Assembly: GCA_965200765.1 (NCBI GenBank)
Contig: OZ241380.1
Span: forward strand, 2,046,001 to 2,110,000
Origin: G965200765 sp965200765
Lineage (GTDB): Bacteria; Pseudomonadota; Gammaproteobacteria; Arenicellales; JAJDZL01
Direction: 5' to 3'
Length of the DNA stretch: 64,000 bases
Shown here piece after piece: positions 8,718 through 17,337 of this stretch (positions are counted from its first letter, which is position 1; each line of letters opens with the position of its first letter). A model generated the notes under the pieces. That model saw nothing but the letters and a program-made list of their open reading frames with translations, did no database searches and was not told the DNA's origin. The translations under genes were made by a program, and so were the position numbers.

Positions 8718-9803
8718 TCAGGAATGAGTTGATTGAAAATGTGCCATGAATTGCACAAGAGTTTCCACACCGGCAATTGGCATCGCATTGTAGATACTCG
8801 CGCGAATACCGCCGACACTTCGATGACCTTCCAAATTCACCATTCCTTCTTTGGCAGCATCGGCGAAAAACTTGGACTCTAATCCTTCATTCGGCAATGT
8901 GAATACTACATTCATTTTTGACCGGCTGGCCTGGTCAACCGGACTATGGTAGAAACCATCGCTTTTTTCAATGGCCTCATAAAGAATTCCCGTCTTTTTC
9001 TGTGCGGCTGCTTCCATGGCCGGAACACCGCCATTTGCTTTGATCCACTTCAGTATCTTGCCAGTTACATAGATTGAAAATATCGGTGGTGTATTGAACA
9101 ACGAATTCCCTTCCAAATGCACGCGGTAGTCAAGATACGTCGGCAAATTATTGTCAATCGCTTCCACCACAGAAGTTCGAACGGCAACCACTGCCATTCC
9201 TGACGGACCCAAATTCTTCTGAACACCACCGTAGGTAAGATCGATTCGATCCCACGGCACTGATTTGCTGCAATAATCCGAAGACATGTCAACCACAAGC
9301 GGAACACCCACATCCGGCAGATCCTTGAACTGGATTCCGCCAATTGTTTCGTTTGATGTTACATGCAGATAACGGGTGTTTGGCTGCAATTTAATTTCAT
9401 CATCACCGGGCATGCGGGTAAATTTTTTGTCGGAACCATCCCATGCAACATAAGTATCGCCATAAATTGAACCGTCAGCAATCGCCAGTGCCGCCCAATG
9501 CCCCGAATTGATAAATCCGGCCTTGTTTGAGTCGCTCAGCAGATTCATCGCGGTCATGGCAAACTGCAAAGTCGCACCGCCCTGGATGAACATCACTGCA
9601 AATTCGTCCGGAATTTCCAGCAGTTCTCTCATCAAACCGATTGCTTCAGCGTGCACATCACCAAACGTCTTGCCGCGATGACTCATTTCCACCATCGACA
9701 AGCCGGACTGCTTGTAATCAACCAGTTCACGTTGTGTCTCCTCAAGAACTTCAAGTGGCAGTGTGCAGGGTCCGGGAGAAAAATTAAATTTTCGTTGAGT
9801 CAT
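8718..9803 (-). CDS. serC: Phosphoserine aminotransferase
   Basis: This 361-residue class V PLP enzyme transaminates 3-phosphohydroxypyruvate to phosphoserine (and the equivalent step of pyridoxine synthesis). It opens with the family signature FNFSPGPCTLP, has the GGATLQFAMTAMNLL cofactor loop near 75-89, and Lys196 in GVQKNLGPSG is the PLP lysine. Length matches E. coli SerC. It follows serA by 19 bp and precedes the DUF1015 gene, so serA-serC-DUF1015 form one minus-strand operon. Confidence 0.97.
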   Translation of the reverse strand: MTQRKFNFSPGPCTLPLEVLEETQRELVDYKQSGLSMVEMSHRGKTFGDVHAEAIGLMRELLEIPDEFAVMFIQGGATLQFAMTAMNLLSDSNKAGFINSGHWAALAIADGSIYGDTYVAWDGSDKKFTRMPGDDEIKLQPNTRYLHVTSNETIGGIQFKDLPDVGVPLVVDMSSDYCSKSVPWDRIDLTYGGVQKNLGPSGMAVVAVRTSVVEAIDNNLPTYLDYRVHLEGNSLFNTPPIFSIYVTGKILKWIKANGGVPAMEAAAQKKTGILYEAIEKSDGFYHSPVDQASRSKMNVVFTLPNEGLESKFFADAAKEGMVNLEGHRSVGGIRASIYNAMPIAGVETLVQFMAHFQSTHS

Positions 9804-9822
9804 AATTTTGTTCCTATGGGTG

Positions 9823-10785
9823 TCACAAATTTACACAATTAAACATTTTTCCTTCTTTCAGCGCCTCAATCAAGGTAACAACTTCTTCAGCAACCGCGTT
9901 TTGCGCTTGCGCGGTTGAAGCACCAATATGATGGGTACCATAAACGTTCGGATGTTGCGCCAATCGGGAAACAAATTCATCTTTGGATGCTGCCGGCTCA
10001 TTTGCATAGACATCCAGCCCGGCGCGTATCCCTTTCGTATCCAATGCATCCAATAACGCATCTTCGTCCACTACCTCTCCTCGCGATGTGTTCAACAGAA
10101 TCGCACCTTCTTTCATTTGCGCCAGAAATTCCTTGTTCACCAAATTCCGGGTGCTGGCGGCACCGGGTACATGAAATGAAACAATATCACACTTGCTCGC
10201 CATTTCAAGCAAATCGACAACCGCCGTAACACCGAGTGATTCCAGTATTAGTTTTTGTACATCTGATCGCCCGGGCTTTTCAATCATGTACAACTGCAGT
10301 CCAAAAGCATGGGCACGCTCGGCAACTGCCATGCCAACCACCCCCATACCGACAATTCCCATGCGTTGTCCATATAGACCACGTGAATTCGCGTACCTCC
10401 CCTTGTTCCAGCGACCACTTCTCAACTCTGCCACGTTGTCGGGTATTTTCCGGTCAATTGCAATCAGCAAACCCATTGTAAGTTCGGCGACGGCGATGGC
10501 ATTCTTGCCCGGAATATTGCAAACCGGAATCTCCTTTTCAGCTGCACACGCTTTGTCAATGGTATTGGTGCCGCTACCGGCACGAATGATTAATTTCAAC
10601 TGATCCGCTGCTTCAATGGTTGCTGCTTCTACGCGCGTGCTTCGTACCACCAGAACATCATTACCAGAAATTCTCTCAGACAAGCTATCGCTACTCAGAT
10701 CAGGGGCGTATTCGCATGTATGCCCGAGCCCCTGCAACTGCTCCAATTGTTCAGCCGGAAATTTGTCCGCCATCAAAATATTCAA
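9823..10785 (-). CDS. serA: D-3-phosphoglycerate dehydrogenase, short form
   Basis: This 320-residue D-isomer-specific 2-hydroxyacid dehydrogenase commits 3-phosphoglycerate to serine synthesis. The NAD-binding motif is GMGVVG at 146-151; the catalytic set is Arg235 (NTSRGEVVDE), Glu263 (YANEP) and His286 (HHIGAST). It lacks the C-terminal ACT domain of E. coli SerA, so serine feedback through that domain is not expected. The position first in the operon before serC supports phosphoglycerate as substrate rather than another 2-hydroxyacid. Confidence 0.9.
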   Translation of the reverse strand: MNILMADKFPAEQLEQLQGLGHTCEYAPDLSSDSLSERISGNDVLVVRSTRVEAATIEAADQLKLIIRAGSGTNTIDKACAAEKEIPVCNIPGKNAIAVAELTMGLLIAIDRKIPDNVAELRSGRWNKGRYANSRGLYGQRMGIVGMGVVGMAVAERAHAFGLQLYMIEKPGRSDVQKLILESLGVTAVVDLLEMASKCDIVSFHVPGAASTRNLVNKEFLAQMKEGAILLNTSRGEVVDEDALLDALDTKGIRAGLDVYANEPAASKDEFVSRLAQHPNVYGTHHIGASTAQAQNAVAEEVVTLIEALKEGKMFNCVNL

Positions 10786-10825
10786 TATCTCTCCTGTCTC
10801 GGTACTCTGGTTAGGTCATCAGAAT

Positions 10826-10854
10826 AAAAAAAGAGAGCCGTCGGAGCGGCCCTC
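10826..10854 (-). terminator. Rho-independent terminator
   Basis: On the minus strand GAGGGCCG and CGGCTCTC form an 8-bp stem with one G-U pair and a 6-nt loop, followed by seven T residues. It lies 62 bp past the stop of the methyltransferase gene and ahead of serA, so it separates the two transcription units. Confidence 0.85.
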
Positions 10855-10915
10855 CTGCAAATCTCATATCAATATTAAACGAAATCAGAAATTTAATCAA
10901 AAACAATTTGTGAAT

Positions 10916-11680
10916 TTACGGTTTGACACCGTAAAAATGCGTCGGCCGAAGTTCGCCGGCATCAACTACCTTGAGCTTTGCGGAGGAGCTTTCAAATCTT
11001 TGCCGGGCCCGTTCTTCGCCAACAATTTCAACGAACGCTTCTCTGTTCTTGCCTGTAACCATGTCAATCTCGTCCCTGACTGCCTGCTGATACCATTTGT
11101 TGCGATCTCTCGTTGAGACACTTGCGAACCCTGCGTTTTCCAGCATTTGTCTTAAGTCGGATGCGGAGATGAAGGTGAAATCCAAATTGTTAATCTTCAG
11201 CCAGTGTTCCATCAGTTTCGACTGCTTTTTCCTTTCATGGCCTAGCCAGTCACTACCGGCCACTGCGCCACCACTTTTCAATACCCGATAGATTTCGTTG
11301 AATATGAACTGCTTGTCCTTGATATGAATAATTGAATCCTTTGAAAATACAATATCGAATGACTGGTCATCAAACTCCAGAACGTCCCTGTCAACCAGTT
11401 TATAGTCAATGCACTCTCCCAAATTTTCGACTTCTGCGTCGCTCCGCGCCCTTTCCAGCAAATGCGATTCCACATCAATTCCTGTTACATGTGCGGCACC
11501 ATGCTTTTTGACTAGCAAGCGATCAATCCCGCCAATGCCACACCCGATATCAAGAACCCGTTTGTTGTTCAAGCTTGTGGGTTCAAGGATCAATGCAACT
11601 TCCGCTGGTCCGCCGGGCGACAGAAACCCCTTTCCCCAAAGCCATTCCAGTCCGGTTACAAATTGATTGTTGTAGGCCAT
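10916..11680 (-). CDS. SAM methyltransferase, phosphoethanolamine-MT-like
   Basis: This 254-residue class I SAM-dependent methyltransferase has motif I VLDIGCGIGG at 42-51, the acidic ribose-binding residue in VTGIDVES and the segment SKDSIIHIKDK at 113-123. The latter closely resembles the RDTILHI-DK signature of phosphoethanolamine N-methyltransferases. The enzyme may thus methylate phosphoethanolamine or a related amine on the way to choline or betaine; this is inference. It is transcribed alone (terminator at 10826-10854) and lies between the serine genes and the sarcosine oxidase operon. Confidence 0.82.
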   Translation of the reverse strand: MAYNNQFVTGLEWLWGKGFLSPGGPAEVALILEPTSLNNKRVLDIGCGIGGIDRLLVKKHGAAHVTGIDVESHLLERARSDAEVENLGECIDYKLVDRDVLEFDDQSFDIVFSKDSIIHIKDKQFIFNEIYRVLKSGGAVAGSDWLGHERKKQSKLMEHWLKINNLDFTFISASDLRQMLENAGFASVSTRDRNKWYQQAVRDEIDMVTGKNREAFVEIVGEERARQRFESSSAKLKVVDAGELRPTHFYGVKP

Positions 11681-11911
11681 GAATCAATACGGTGCAAGTC
11701 GGGAAATCTTGAGTACATATCTTGTGGTATCAAAGTATCGATTTTATCACTGAGATACGAGTGATTCCGGCCAGAACTGCCATTTCTCAATTGAACGGGA
11801 AATGAACAGAACTTTCCCATGATTGTTGCCCATATTGAAATATTTTTACAATTCTATGCCACTCTCATTTAATATAGAAGGAGTACATGTGATAAAGGAT
11901 TTGAACAAATC

Positions 11912-12370
11912 ATGAACCAAAGGGAATTTGAAAAAAAATACAGTGACGAGGACTTTTGCCTGAAAACTCTGGAAGCGGTTCACTGGCCGGATGGGCCAAT
12001 ATGCCCGAGATGCGGCGCTGTGGACCGAGCAGGACGCATTGCGACCCGTCCGCGTGTGCTTAACTGTCTGGAATGTCACGGACAGTTCTCGGTCACAGTG
12101 GGTACTTTGATGCAAAGAAGCCACCTGTCTTTGCGCGTCTGGTTCTTGGCCACCTATATGATGATGACTTTGCCCCGGCAAATTACTATCAATGAATTCA
12201 AAGAACCACTTGGTATTCCGTACAAAACGACTTGGCACTTGCTCAGGCGGTTGCGCATTATGCTCAATGACAAAAGTAGCATATTGTCGAAATTTGTCAA
12301 ATATGCAAATATACCGAGACTGAAGAATCCGCCAATGCTGAATGTAACGGAAAGGAAATGGCAACGCTAG
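11912..12370 (+). CDS. IS1595-type transposase zinc-ribbon protein, no DDE domain
   Basis: This 152-residue protein matches the N-terminal part of IS1595-family transposases: a zinc ribbon with Cys31-x2-Cys34 and Cys52-x2-Cys55, then the helical segment LSLRVWFLATYMMM and IPYKTTWHLLRRLR, a helix-turn-helix-like region. The catalytic ISXO2 domain that should follow is absent; the frame ends after a short basic tail and the next gene starts 70 bp later. It is either an IS remnant or a domesticated DNA-binding protein. No inverted repeats were found. Start at the ATG at 11912. Confidence 0.8.
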   Translation: MNQREFEKKYSDEDFCLKTLEAVHWPDGPICPRCGAVDRAGRIATRPRVLNCLECHGQFSVTVGTLMQRSHLSLRVWFLATYMMMTLPRQITINEFKEPLGIPYKTTWHLLRRLRIMLNDKSSILSKFVKYANIPRLKNPPMLNVTERKWQR

Positions 12371-12439
12371 TGCCGATACGATCTGGCGACGCGGTTTCCC
12401 TTCCTTCTTTTTTGTTTCTTCATTAACTGCGCAACTCTA

Positions 12440-13330
12440 TTGAACTCAAGACTACAGCACCAGATTGACTCTGGAAATTTTGTTATTACTTGTGAACTGA
12501 CACCGCCAAAGGGCACTGACCTTTCACGGCTGTTCGCAACCGCGGAGTCCCTCAAGGACTATGTTCACGCATTCAACCTGACGGATTCTCATGCTGCCCG
12601 AATGGCGATTGATCCAACTGCAGTTGCACATCTGCTCCTGGATCGCGGTATTGAACCCATTGTTCAGATGACGTCCCGCGACAAAAATCGAATCGCTCTG
12701 CAGTCCGGCATGCTTGGCGCGGCCGCACTCGGTGTTCCGAACCTTGTTTTCATGGGCGGTGATCCACCCAAGAACGGCGATCATCCGGATGCCAAGCCAG
12801 TATTCGACTTGTTTGCCTCGCAACTGCTTGACGCGGCCAATGCGTTGCGGTCAGGCACCGATCTAACTGGCAACAATTTGAACGGTACACCAAATTTCTG
12901 TATTGGTGCAGTCGTCAATCCCGGTGCAACCAACCTGGAAGGCGAAATCGAAAACATGCACCGAAAAATTGAATCAGGCGCAGCGTTTCTTCAAACTCAG
13001 GCGGTTTATGATGCCGAAGCGTTCACCCACTTCCTGAGCAAGGCAGGTGATGTATCAGTCCCCATTCTGGCCGGTATCATTCCAATCAAATCCACAAAAA
13101 TGGCGAAATACATGAATGAGCGTGTCCCGGGAATTACGGTTCCGGAAAATTTGATTCAGCAGATTGCCGACGCAGAGGGGGATTCTGAACGAGTGAAAGA
13201 GACTAGTATTTCCATTGCGGCCAACACCATTCGGGACGTTCACTCAGCGAGTGGCGGATTGCACATTATGGCAATTGGCTGGGAAGACAAAATTCCCGCA
13301 ATTCTGGAGCAGGCTGAAGTTCGGATTTAG
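12440..13330 (+). CDS. Methylenetetrahydrofolate reductase family protein
   Basis: This 296-residue TIM-barrel flavoprotein resembles MetF: CELTPPKGTDLS near residue 18, QMTSRDKNRIALQS, NLVFMGGDPP and GAAFLQTQAVYD. The family reduces 5,10-methylene-THF to 5-methyl-THF. The start is a TTG at 12440. Its neighbours, sarcosine oxidase and glyA, produce 5,10-methylene-THF, so it probably draws on that pool. It differs enough from canonical E. coli MetF that I give no gene symbol. It converges with soxG, about 110 bp apart. Confidence 0.87.
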   Translation: MNSRLQHQIDSGNFVITCELTPPKGTDLSRLFATAESLKDYVHAFNLTDSHAARMAIDPTAVAHLLLDRGIEPIVQMTSRDKNRIALQSGMLGAAALGVPNLVFMGGDPPKNGDHPDAKPVFDLFASQLLDAANALRSGTDLTGNNLNGTPNFCIGAVVNPGATNLEGEIENMHRKIESGAAFLQTQAVYDAEAFTHFLSKAGDVSVPILAGIIPIKSTKMAKYMNERVPGITVPENLIQQIADAEGDSERVKETSISIAANTIRDVHSASGGLHIMAIGWEDKIPAILEQAEVRI

Positions 13331-13441
13331 CTTCGCTTGTATGACTGCTCAGGACGGTTCGCCTGTGTAGTCAGGAAAATGATTCCCGTTCAGAACTCGG
13401 TTCAAACCCGTCCGTGGACAAAACGGTTGGCGAATTTCCGA

Positions 13442-14053
13442 TTAGTTGCCAAGATCCTTGGAAAACGTTGCCTCATTGCTGGCCGCAACCAACCACTGCC
13501 ACAGATAATCCGCAAAACTGCGTCTGACGAAAACATCAAACTCGGTTTGTTCATCACTGCGGTTGAGAACGGTGACACCAACTCTTGCAAGTACGGTTTG
13601 AACGCAATCACCCGGCTTGAAGTTTCTTGGATGAAGGTCGAACACAATTCCACGGTTCAGAAGTGCAATCGTATTTGACCCGATAAAACGCAACGCAGTC
13701 AATCCGCTGGATTGCTCGGTCCAAGTTGCAAACTTTCCGCGAAATAAATCGTTCAATGTTCGCTCAGTGCGACCCGTATCTGGTTCCTCGACAATGAGCA
13801 ACCACTCATCAGGCCCAAGCCAGGCGCAAGTCGCTTGATCTGACGAAGTGAATGTGTTCGCAGTGTTGGGCAGTTGAAGTTGAAACTCGTCAAGAAACCC
13901 TTGACGAATGTTTGTTTCATCCGGCGGGATTCGCAAGTTGAAATAGCCGTTGAACATCTGCTCGGTTATCGTCAGATCACGTACCTGAATTTCAGGTGCG
14001 CCCGTAGCTTCATTTCCGTTAAGGGGGGTATGTCGAATCACCTGTTCAGACAT
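13442..14053 (-). CDS. soxG: Sarcosine oxidase gamma subunit
   Basis: This protein of about 203 residues, starting at MSEQVIRHTPL, is a SoxG/GcvT-like subunit: SDQATCAWLGPDEWLLI and the CVQTVLARVGVTVLNR region are characteristic. The open frame extends upstream to 14164 inside soxA, but ATG at 14053 overlaps the soxA stop by 8 bp, a typical coupled arrangement, and avoids 37 implausible residues. It is the last gene of glyA-soxBDAG and part of the heterotetrameric enzyme that demethylates sarcosine. Confidence 0.92.
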   Translation of the reverse strand: MSEQVIRHTPLNGNEATGAPEIQVRDLTITEQMFNGYFNLRIPPDETNIRQGFLDEFQLQLPNTANTFTSSDQATCAWLGPDEWLLIVEEPDTGRTERTLNDLFRGKFATWTEQSSGLTALRFIGSNTIALLNRGIVFDLHPRNFKPGDCVQTVLARVGVTVLNRSDEQTEFDVFVRRSFADYLWQWLVAASNEATFSKDLGN

Positions 14054-17048
14054 TTTGCCGTTCTCCCTCCGGGTCATAGAAAATCGGACTTCTAATGGTT
14101 GCAGGAACAGTTTCCCCGGAAATGAGTCTGGAAAAAATCCTTGTACCCATACGTGACCGACCACCTTTCACAACCGCCAGTGCAATGGATCTTTGCAAGT
14201 TTTCGCTCCAGTAGCTCGAAGTTACATGACCAATCATCGGTATCGGGAAACTGCTGGCACTTTCATCCTCAATCAACTGAGCACCTTCGGGCAGTACAAA
14301 TTTCGGGTCTTCGGTTTCAAGCCCTACGAGTTGTTTTCGGTTATTCCGAATACAGTCCGAACGAAACAGTGACCGTTTGCCCAGAAAATCCTTCTTCTTG
14401 GACACAATCCAGTTCATGCCAAGATCGACGGGTGTTACGGAGCCATCCGTATCCTGTCCTACAATAATGAATCCTTTTTCTGCACGTAGCACATGCATCG
14501 TTTCGGTGCCGTACGGCGTGATTCCGAATTGTTGCCCGCAACGATACACTTCTTCCCATACATGCAGTGCGTAGTTTGCCGGAACATTGATTTCGTAGGA
14601 AAGCTCGCCGGCAAAACTGACACGGAATATTCGGACCGCGACTCCTGCACACTGTGCTTCGCGAAACGACATGAACGAAAAGTCAGAATTGGAAGTATCC
14701 AGACCGGAGGTGCATTGATTCAACAATTCTCTGGCTTTTGGTCCGGCAATGGAAATGACCGCCCATTGATCGGTAACTGACGTAAAATACACCTTCATTT
14801 CCGGCCACTCGGTTTGTCGCCATTGTTCCATCCATGCAAGGACGTGCGCAGCACCGCCGGTAGTCGTTGTCATATAGTAATGATTGTCAGCCAGCTTGGC
14901 CGACACACCGTCGTCCATTACCATTCCATCCTCGCCAAGCATCAGTCCGTATCGACAAGCACCGACTTGTAACGTATTCCAGGCATTTGTATAAATTCGA
15001 TTCAGAAATTCTGTCGCATCCGGGCCGTACACTTCAATTTTCCCGAGTGTTGAAGCATCCAGAATGCCAACCTGTTTTCGAACTGCCACGCACTCCCGAT
15101 TCACCGCTTGCTGCATTGACTCGCCTGATTTTGGATAGAACCAGGGACGTTTCCATTGACCGACATTTTCAAATTCTGCGCCTTGGCTTACATGCCACTC
15201 GTGCATCGCAGTTTTTCGAATCGGATCGTAGAGTTGCGGACCCAGTTCCATACCCGCCAATGCACCGAAGGGTACCGGTGTATACATGGGTCGAAAGGTT
15301 GTTGTTCCCGTATCGGCCGGACTTTGATTCAGGGTTTGCGCCAGTATCGCCATGCCGTTGATATTGCCCAACTTGCCTTGGTCGGTACCAAAGCCAAGCG
15401 CGGTGTATCTCTTGACATGTTCAATTGACTGATACCCTTCCCTCGCCGCCAGCAATATGTCATCCGCGCTGGTGTCATTTTGAAAATCGACAAATCGTTT
15501 TGCCGCCGTACGCTTTCTGTCTTTGGATACCTGCCAAAGTGGATAAATCGTCTCCAGCGTATCAGAGTTTTCGGGCAACCCTTTCGGTTCGGAAAATTCA
15601 GGCGGAGCCATTCCAGCTTTCGACACCGCGAACGCACCTGCTTCGTATCCGTCCCGAATTGCATTTGTCAAGTTGAAAACCGAGTTTGCGGCACCGGCGG
15701 AACGCTCGTCTTGAACTGCCATTCCGGGTACAAGGCTGGCGATTGTGTCGTTGTATTTGGCCTTTCCGCCAGACTGCCCGTGGAGGTGAATAGCTGGACT
15801 GAATCCGCCGGACATAATCAGCAAGTTGCACCTTACCAACTTGCTTGTTCCGGGAATTCTTACCCCATCTTTCAACTGTGCGATCTGGACACCGCGGACT
15901 CTCTTGGGGCCCGTGACATCAACCACTACACTTTCTGAATATACGTTGATCCCGTTGTCTTTCAGGAAGTCAGGCCAGCGACCGCCTGGTGCAGGGCGCG
16001 GGTCAACCAAAGCTTCAACTTTACCGCCGGCTTCCAGAAATTCCTCAACCACTGGATATGCCAAATCGTTGTTTGTGAATACAACTGCCCGATTGCCCGG
16101 CATCACCGCGTAGCGATTGATATAAGTGGATACCGCGGACGATAGCATTACACCCGGTATATCGTTGTTGCCAAAAACCAGTGGTCGTTCAATCGCGCCC
16201 GTTGCCAGCACTACCTGCTTGGCACGAACTCGCCAAACTCTTTGGCGAACCTGATTTTTAGGAGACTCTTTCAAGTGATCGGTTACCCGCTCATTCATCA
16301 CCAGAAAATTTTGGTCATAGTAGCCGGCAACAGTGCAACGCGGCAACAAGGTGACTTCCGGGTGTTTTACCAATTCAGCAAGACTGTCAGTCAACCACTG
16401 CTGAGTTTCTTTATCCTTTGATTTCAGTAATCCGCCACCCAATTCCGCCTGTTCATCTGCCAATATGACTCGTGCACCAGACTGCGCCGCAACCAGTGCC
16501 GCGGAAATTCCGGCGGGTCCGCCCCCGGCAATCAAAACATCACACCAAGCATTGATTTTCTCGTAGCGATCAGGATCTGGTTTCGTATTTACCACACCAA
16601 ATCCGGCCGCCTTTCTGATCCAGCGCTCATAAAACGACCAGAATCTTTGGGGGTGCATAAATGTCTTGTAATAGAAACCCGCCGGAAAAAATGCAGAAAA
16701 CAAGCCAAGTACAGACAGCATGTCAAACGATGGACTCGGCCAGCAATTTACGCTGTATACTTTCAGGCCTTCATGGATTTCTACCTGTGTAGCGCGCAAA
16801 TTCGGTGTGGAATACGCACCATCGCCAACTTGCAACAATGCGTTCGGTTCTTCTGCACCAGCACCCACTATGCCGCGCGGACGGTGATACTTGAAACTTC
16901 TTGCAACCAAATGAACATCGTTGGCCAACAACCCTGATGCAACAGTGTCGCCCTCATATCCCTGACAGGATTTTCCATTGAAATAAAAGGTGACTACTTT
17001 TCGTCGATCAATTCTTCCGCCGACTGGCAACCGGTTTTTCTGACTCAT
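14046..17048 (-). CDS. soxA: Sarcosine oxidase alpha subunit
   Basis: This 1000-residue subunit has an N-terminal ferredoxin-like domain (about 20-100), an NAD-binding Rossmann segment GGGPAG at 175-180, and a C-terminal half homologous to the glycine-cleavage T protein (about 610-990) that binds tetrahydrofolate. The enzyme oxidises sarcosine to glycine and passes the methyl carbon to THF as 5,10-methylene-THF, releasing hydrogen peroxide. The start overlaps the soxD stop by 4 bp and the stop overlaps soxG by 8 bp, showing tight coupling. Confidence 0.97.
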   Translation of the reverse strand: MSQKNRLPVGGRIDRRKVVTFYFNGKSCQGYEGDTVASGLLANDVHLVARSFKYHRPRGIVGAGAEEPNALLQVGDGAYSTPNLRATQVEIHEGLKVYSVNCWPSPSFDMLSVLGLFSAFFPAGFYYKTFMHPQRFWSFYERWIRKAAGFGVVNTKPDPDRYEKINAWCDVLIAGGGPAGISAALVAAQSGARVILADEQAELGGGLLKSKDKETQQWLTDSLAELVKHPEVTLLPRCTVAGYYDQNFLVMNERVTDHLKESPKNQVRQRVWRVRAKQVVLATGAIERPLVFGNNDIPGVMLSSAVSTYINRYAVMPGNRAVVFTNNDLAYPVVEEFLEAGGKVEALVDPRPAPGGRWPDFLKDNGINVYSESVVVDVTGPKRVRGVQIAQLKDGVRIPGTSKLVRCNLLIMSGGFSPAIHLHGQSGGKAKYNDTIASLVPGMAVQDERSAGAANSVFNLTNAIRDGYEAGAFAVSKAGMAPPEFSEPKGLPENSDTLETIYPLWQVSKDRKRTAAKRFVDFQNDTSADDILLAAREGYQSIEHVKRYTALGFGTDQGKLGNINGMAILAQTLNQSPADTGTTTFRPMYTPVPFGALAGMELGPQLYDPIRKTAMHEWHVSQGAEFENVGQWKRPWFYPKSGESMQQAVNRECVAVRKQVGILDASTLGKIEVYGPDATEFLNRIYTNAWNTLQVGACRYGLMLGEDGMVMDDGVSAKLADNHYYMTTTTGGAAHVLAWMEQWRQTEWPEMKVYFTSVTDQWAVISIAGPKARELLNQCTSGLDTSNSDFSFMSFREAQCAGVAVRIFRVSFAGELSYEINVPANYALHVWEEVYRCGQQFGITPYGTETMHVLRAEKGFIIVGQDTDGSVTPVDLGMNWIVSKKKDFLGKRSLFRSDCIRNNRKQLVGLETEDPKFVLPEGAQLIEDESASSFPIPMIGHVTSSYWSENLQRSIALAVVKGGRSRMGTRIFSRLISGETVPATIRSPIFYDPEGERQNV

Positions 17049-17326
17049 TCCGACTCTCCGGGTTTCGGGTCAGCTGGCTTGTAGAAATTGTTGAACTTGT
17101 ACGACACAGTATCGCGTTCGGCATTGAACCATTGGCGGCACCCCGCGGTATGGCACCACTGTTCGCGATACTTGCCCTTGGTATTCTTGCGCATGAACAA
17201 ATAGTCGGCCCACTCGGCATCCGTCATCTCTTCAGAATTTGTTGGTCGAGTGATGTGGGCTTCGCCGCCGTAGGAAAATTCAGTTTGATCGCGGTACCCG
17301 CACCAGGGACATTTAATGAGCAACAT
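17045..17326 (-). CDS. soxD: Sarcosine oxidase delta subunit
   Basis: This 93-residue zinc-binding subunit carries Cys6-x2-Cys9 and a second pair in WCHTAGC near residues 58-63. The segment EQWCHTAGCRQWFNAERDT is typical of SoxD. It lies between soxB and soxA in the standard soxBDAG order, 11 bp after soxB and overlapping soxA by 4 bp. Confidence 0.96.
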   Translation of the reverse strand: MLLIKCPWCGYRDQTEFSYGGEAHITRPTNSEEMTDAEWADYLFMRKNTKGKYREQWCHTAGCRQWFNAERDTVSYKFNNFYKPADPKPGESE

Positions 17327-17337
17327 GTCACCAACCT

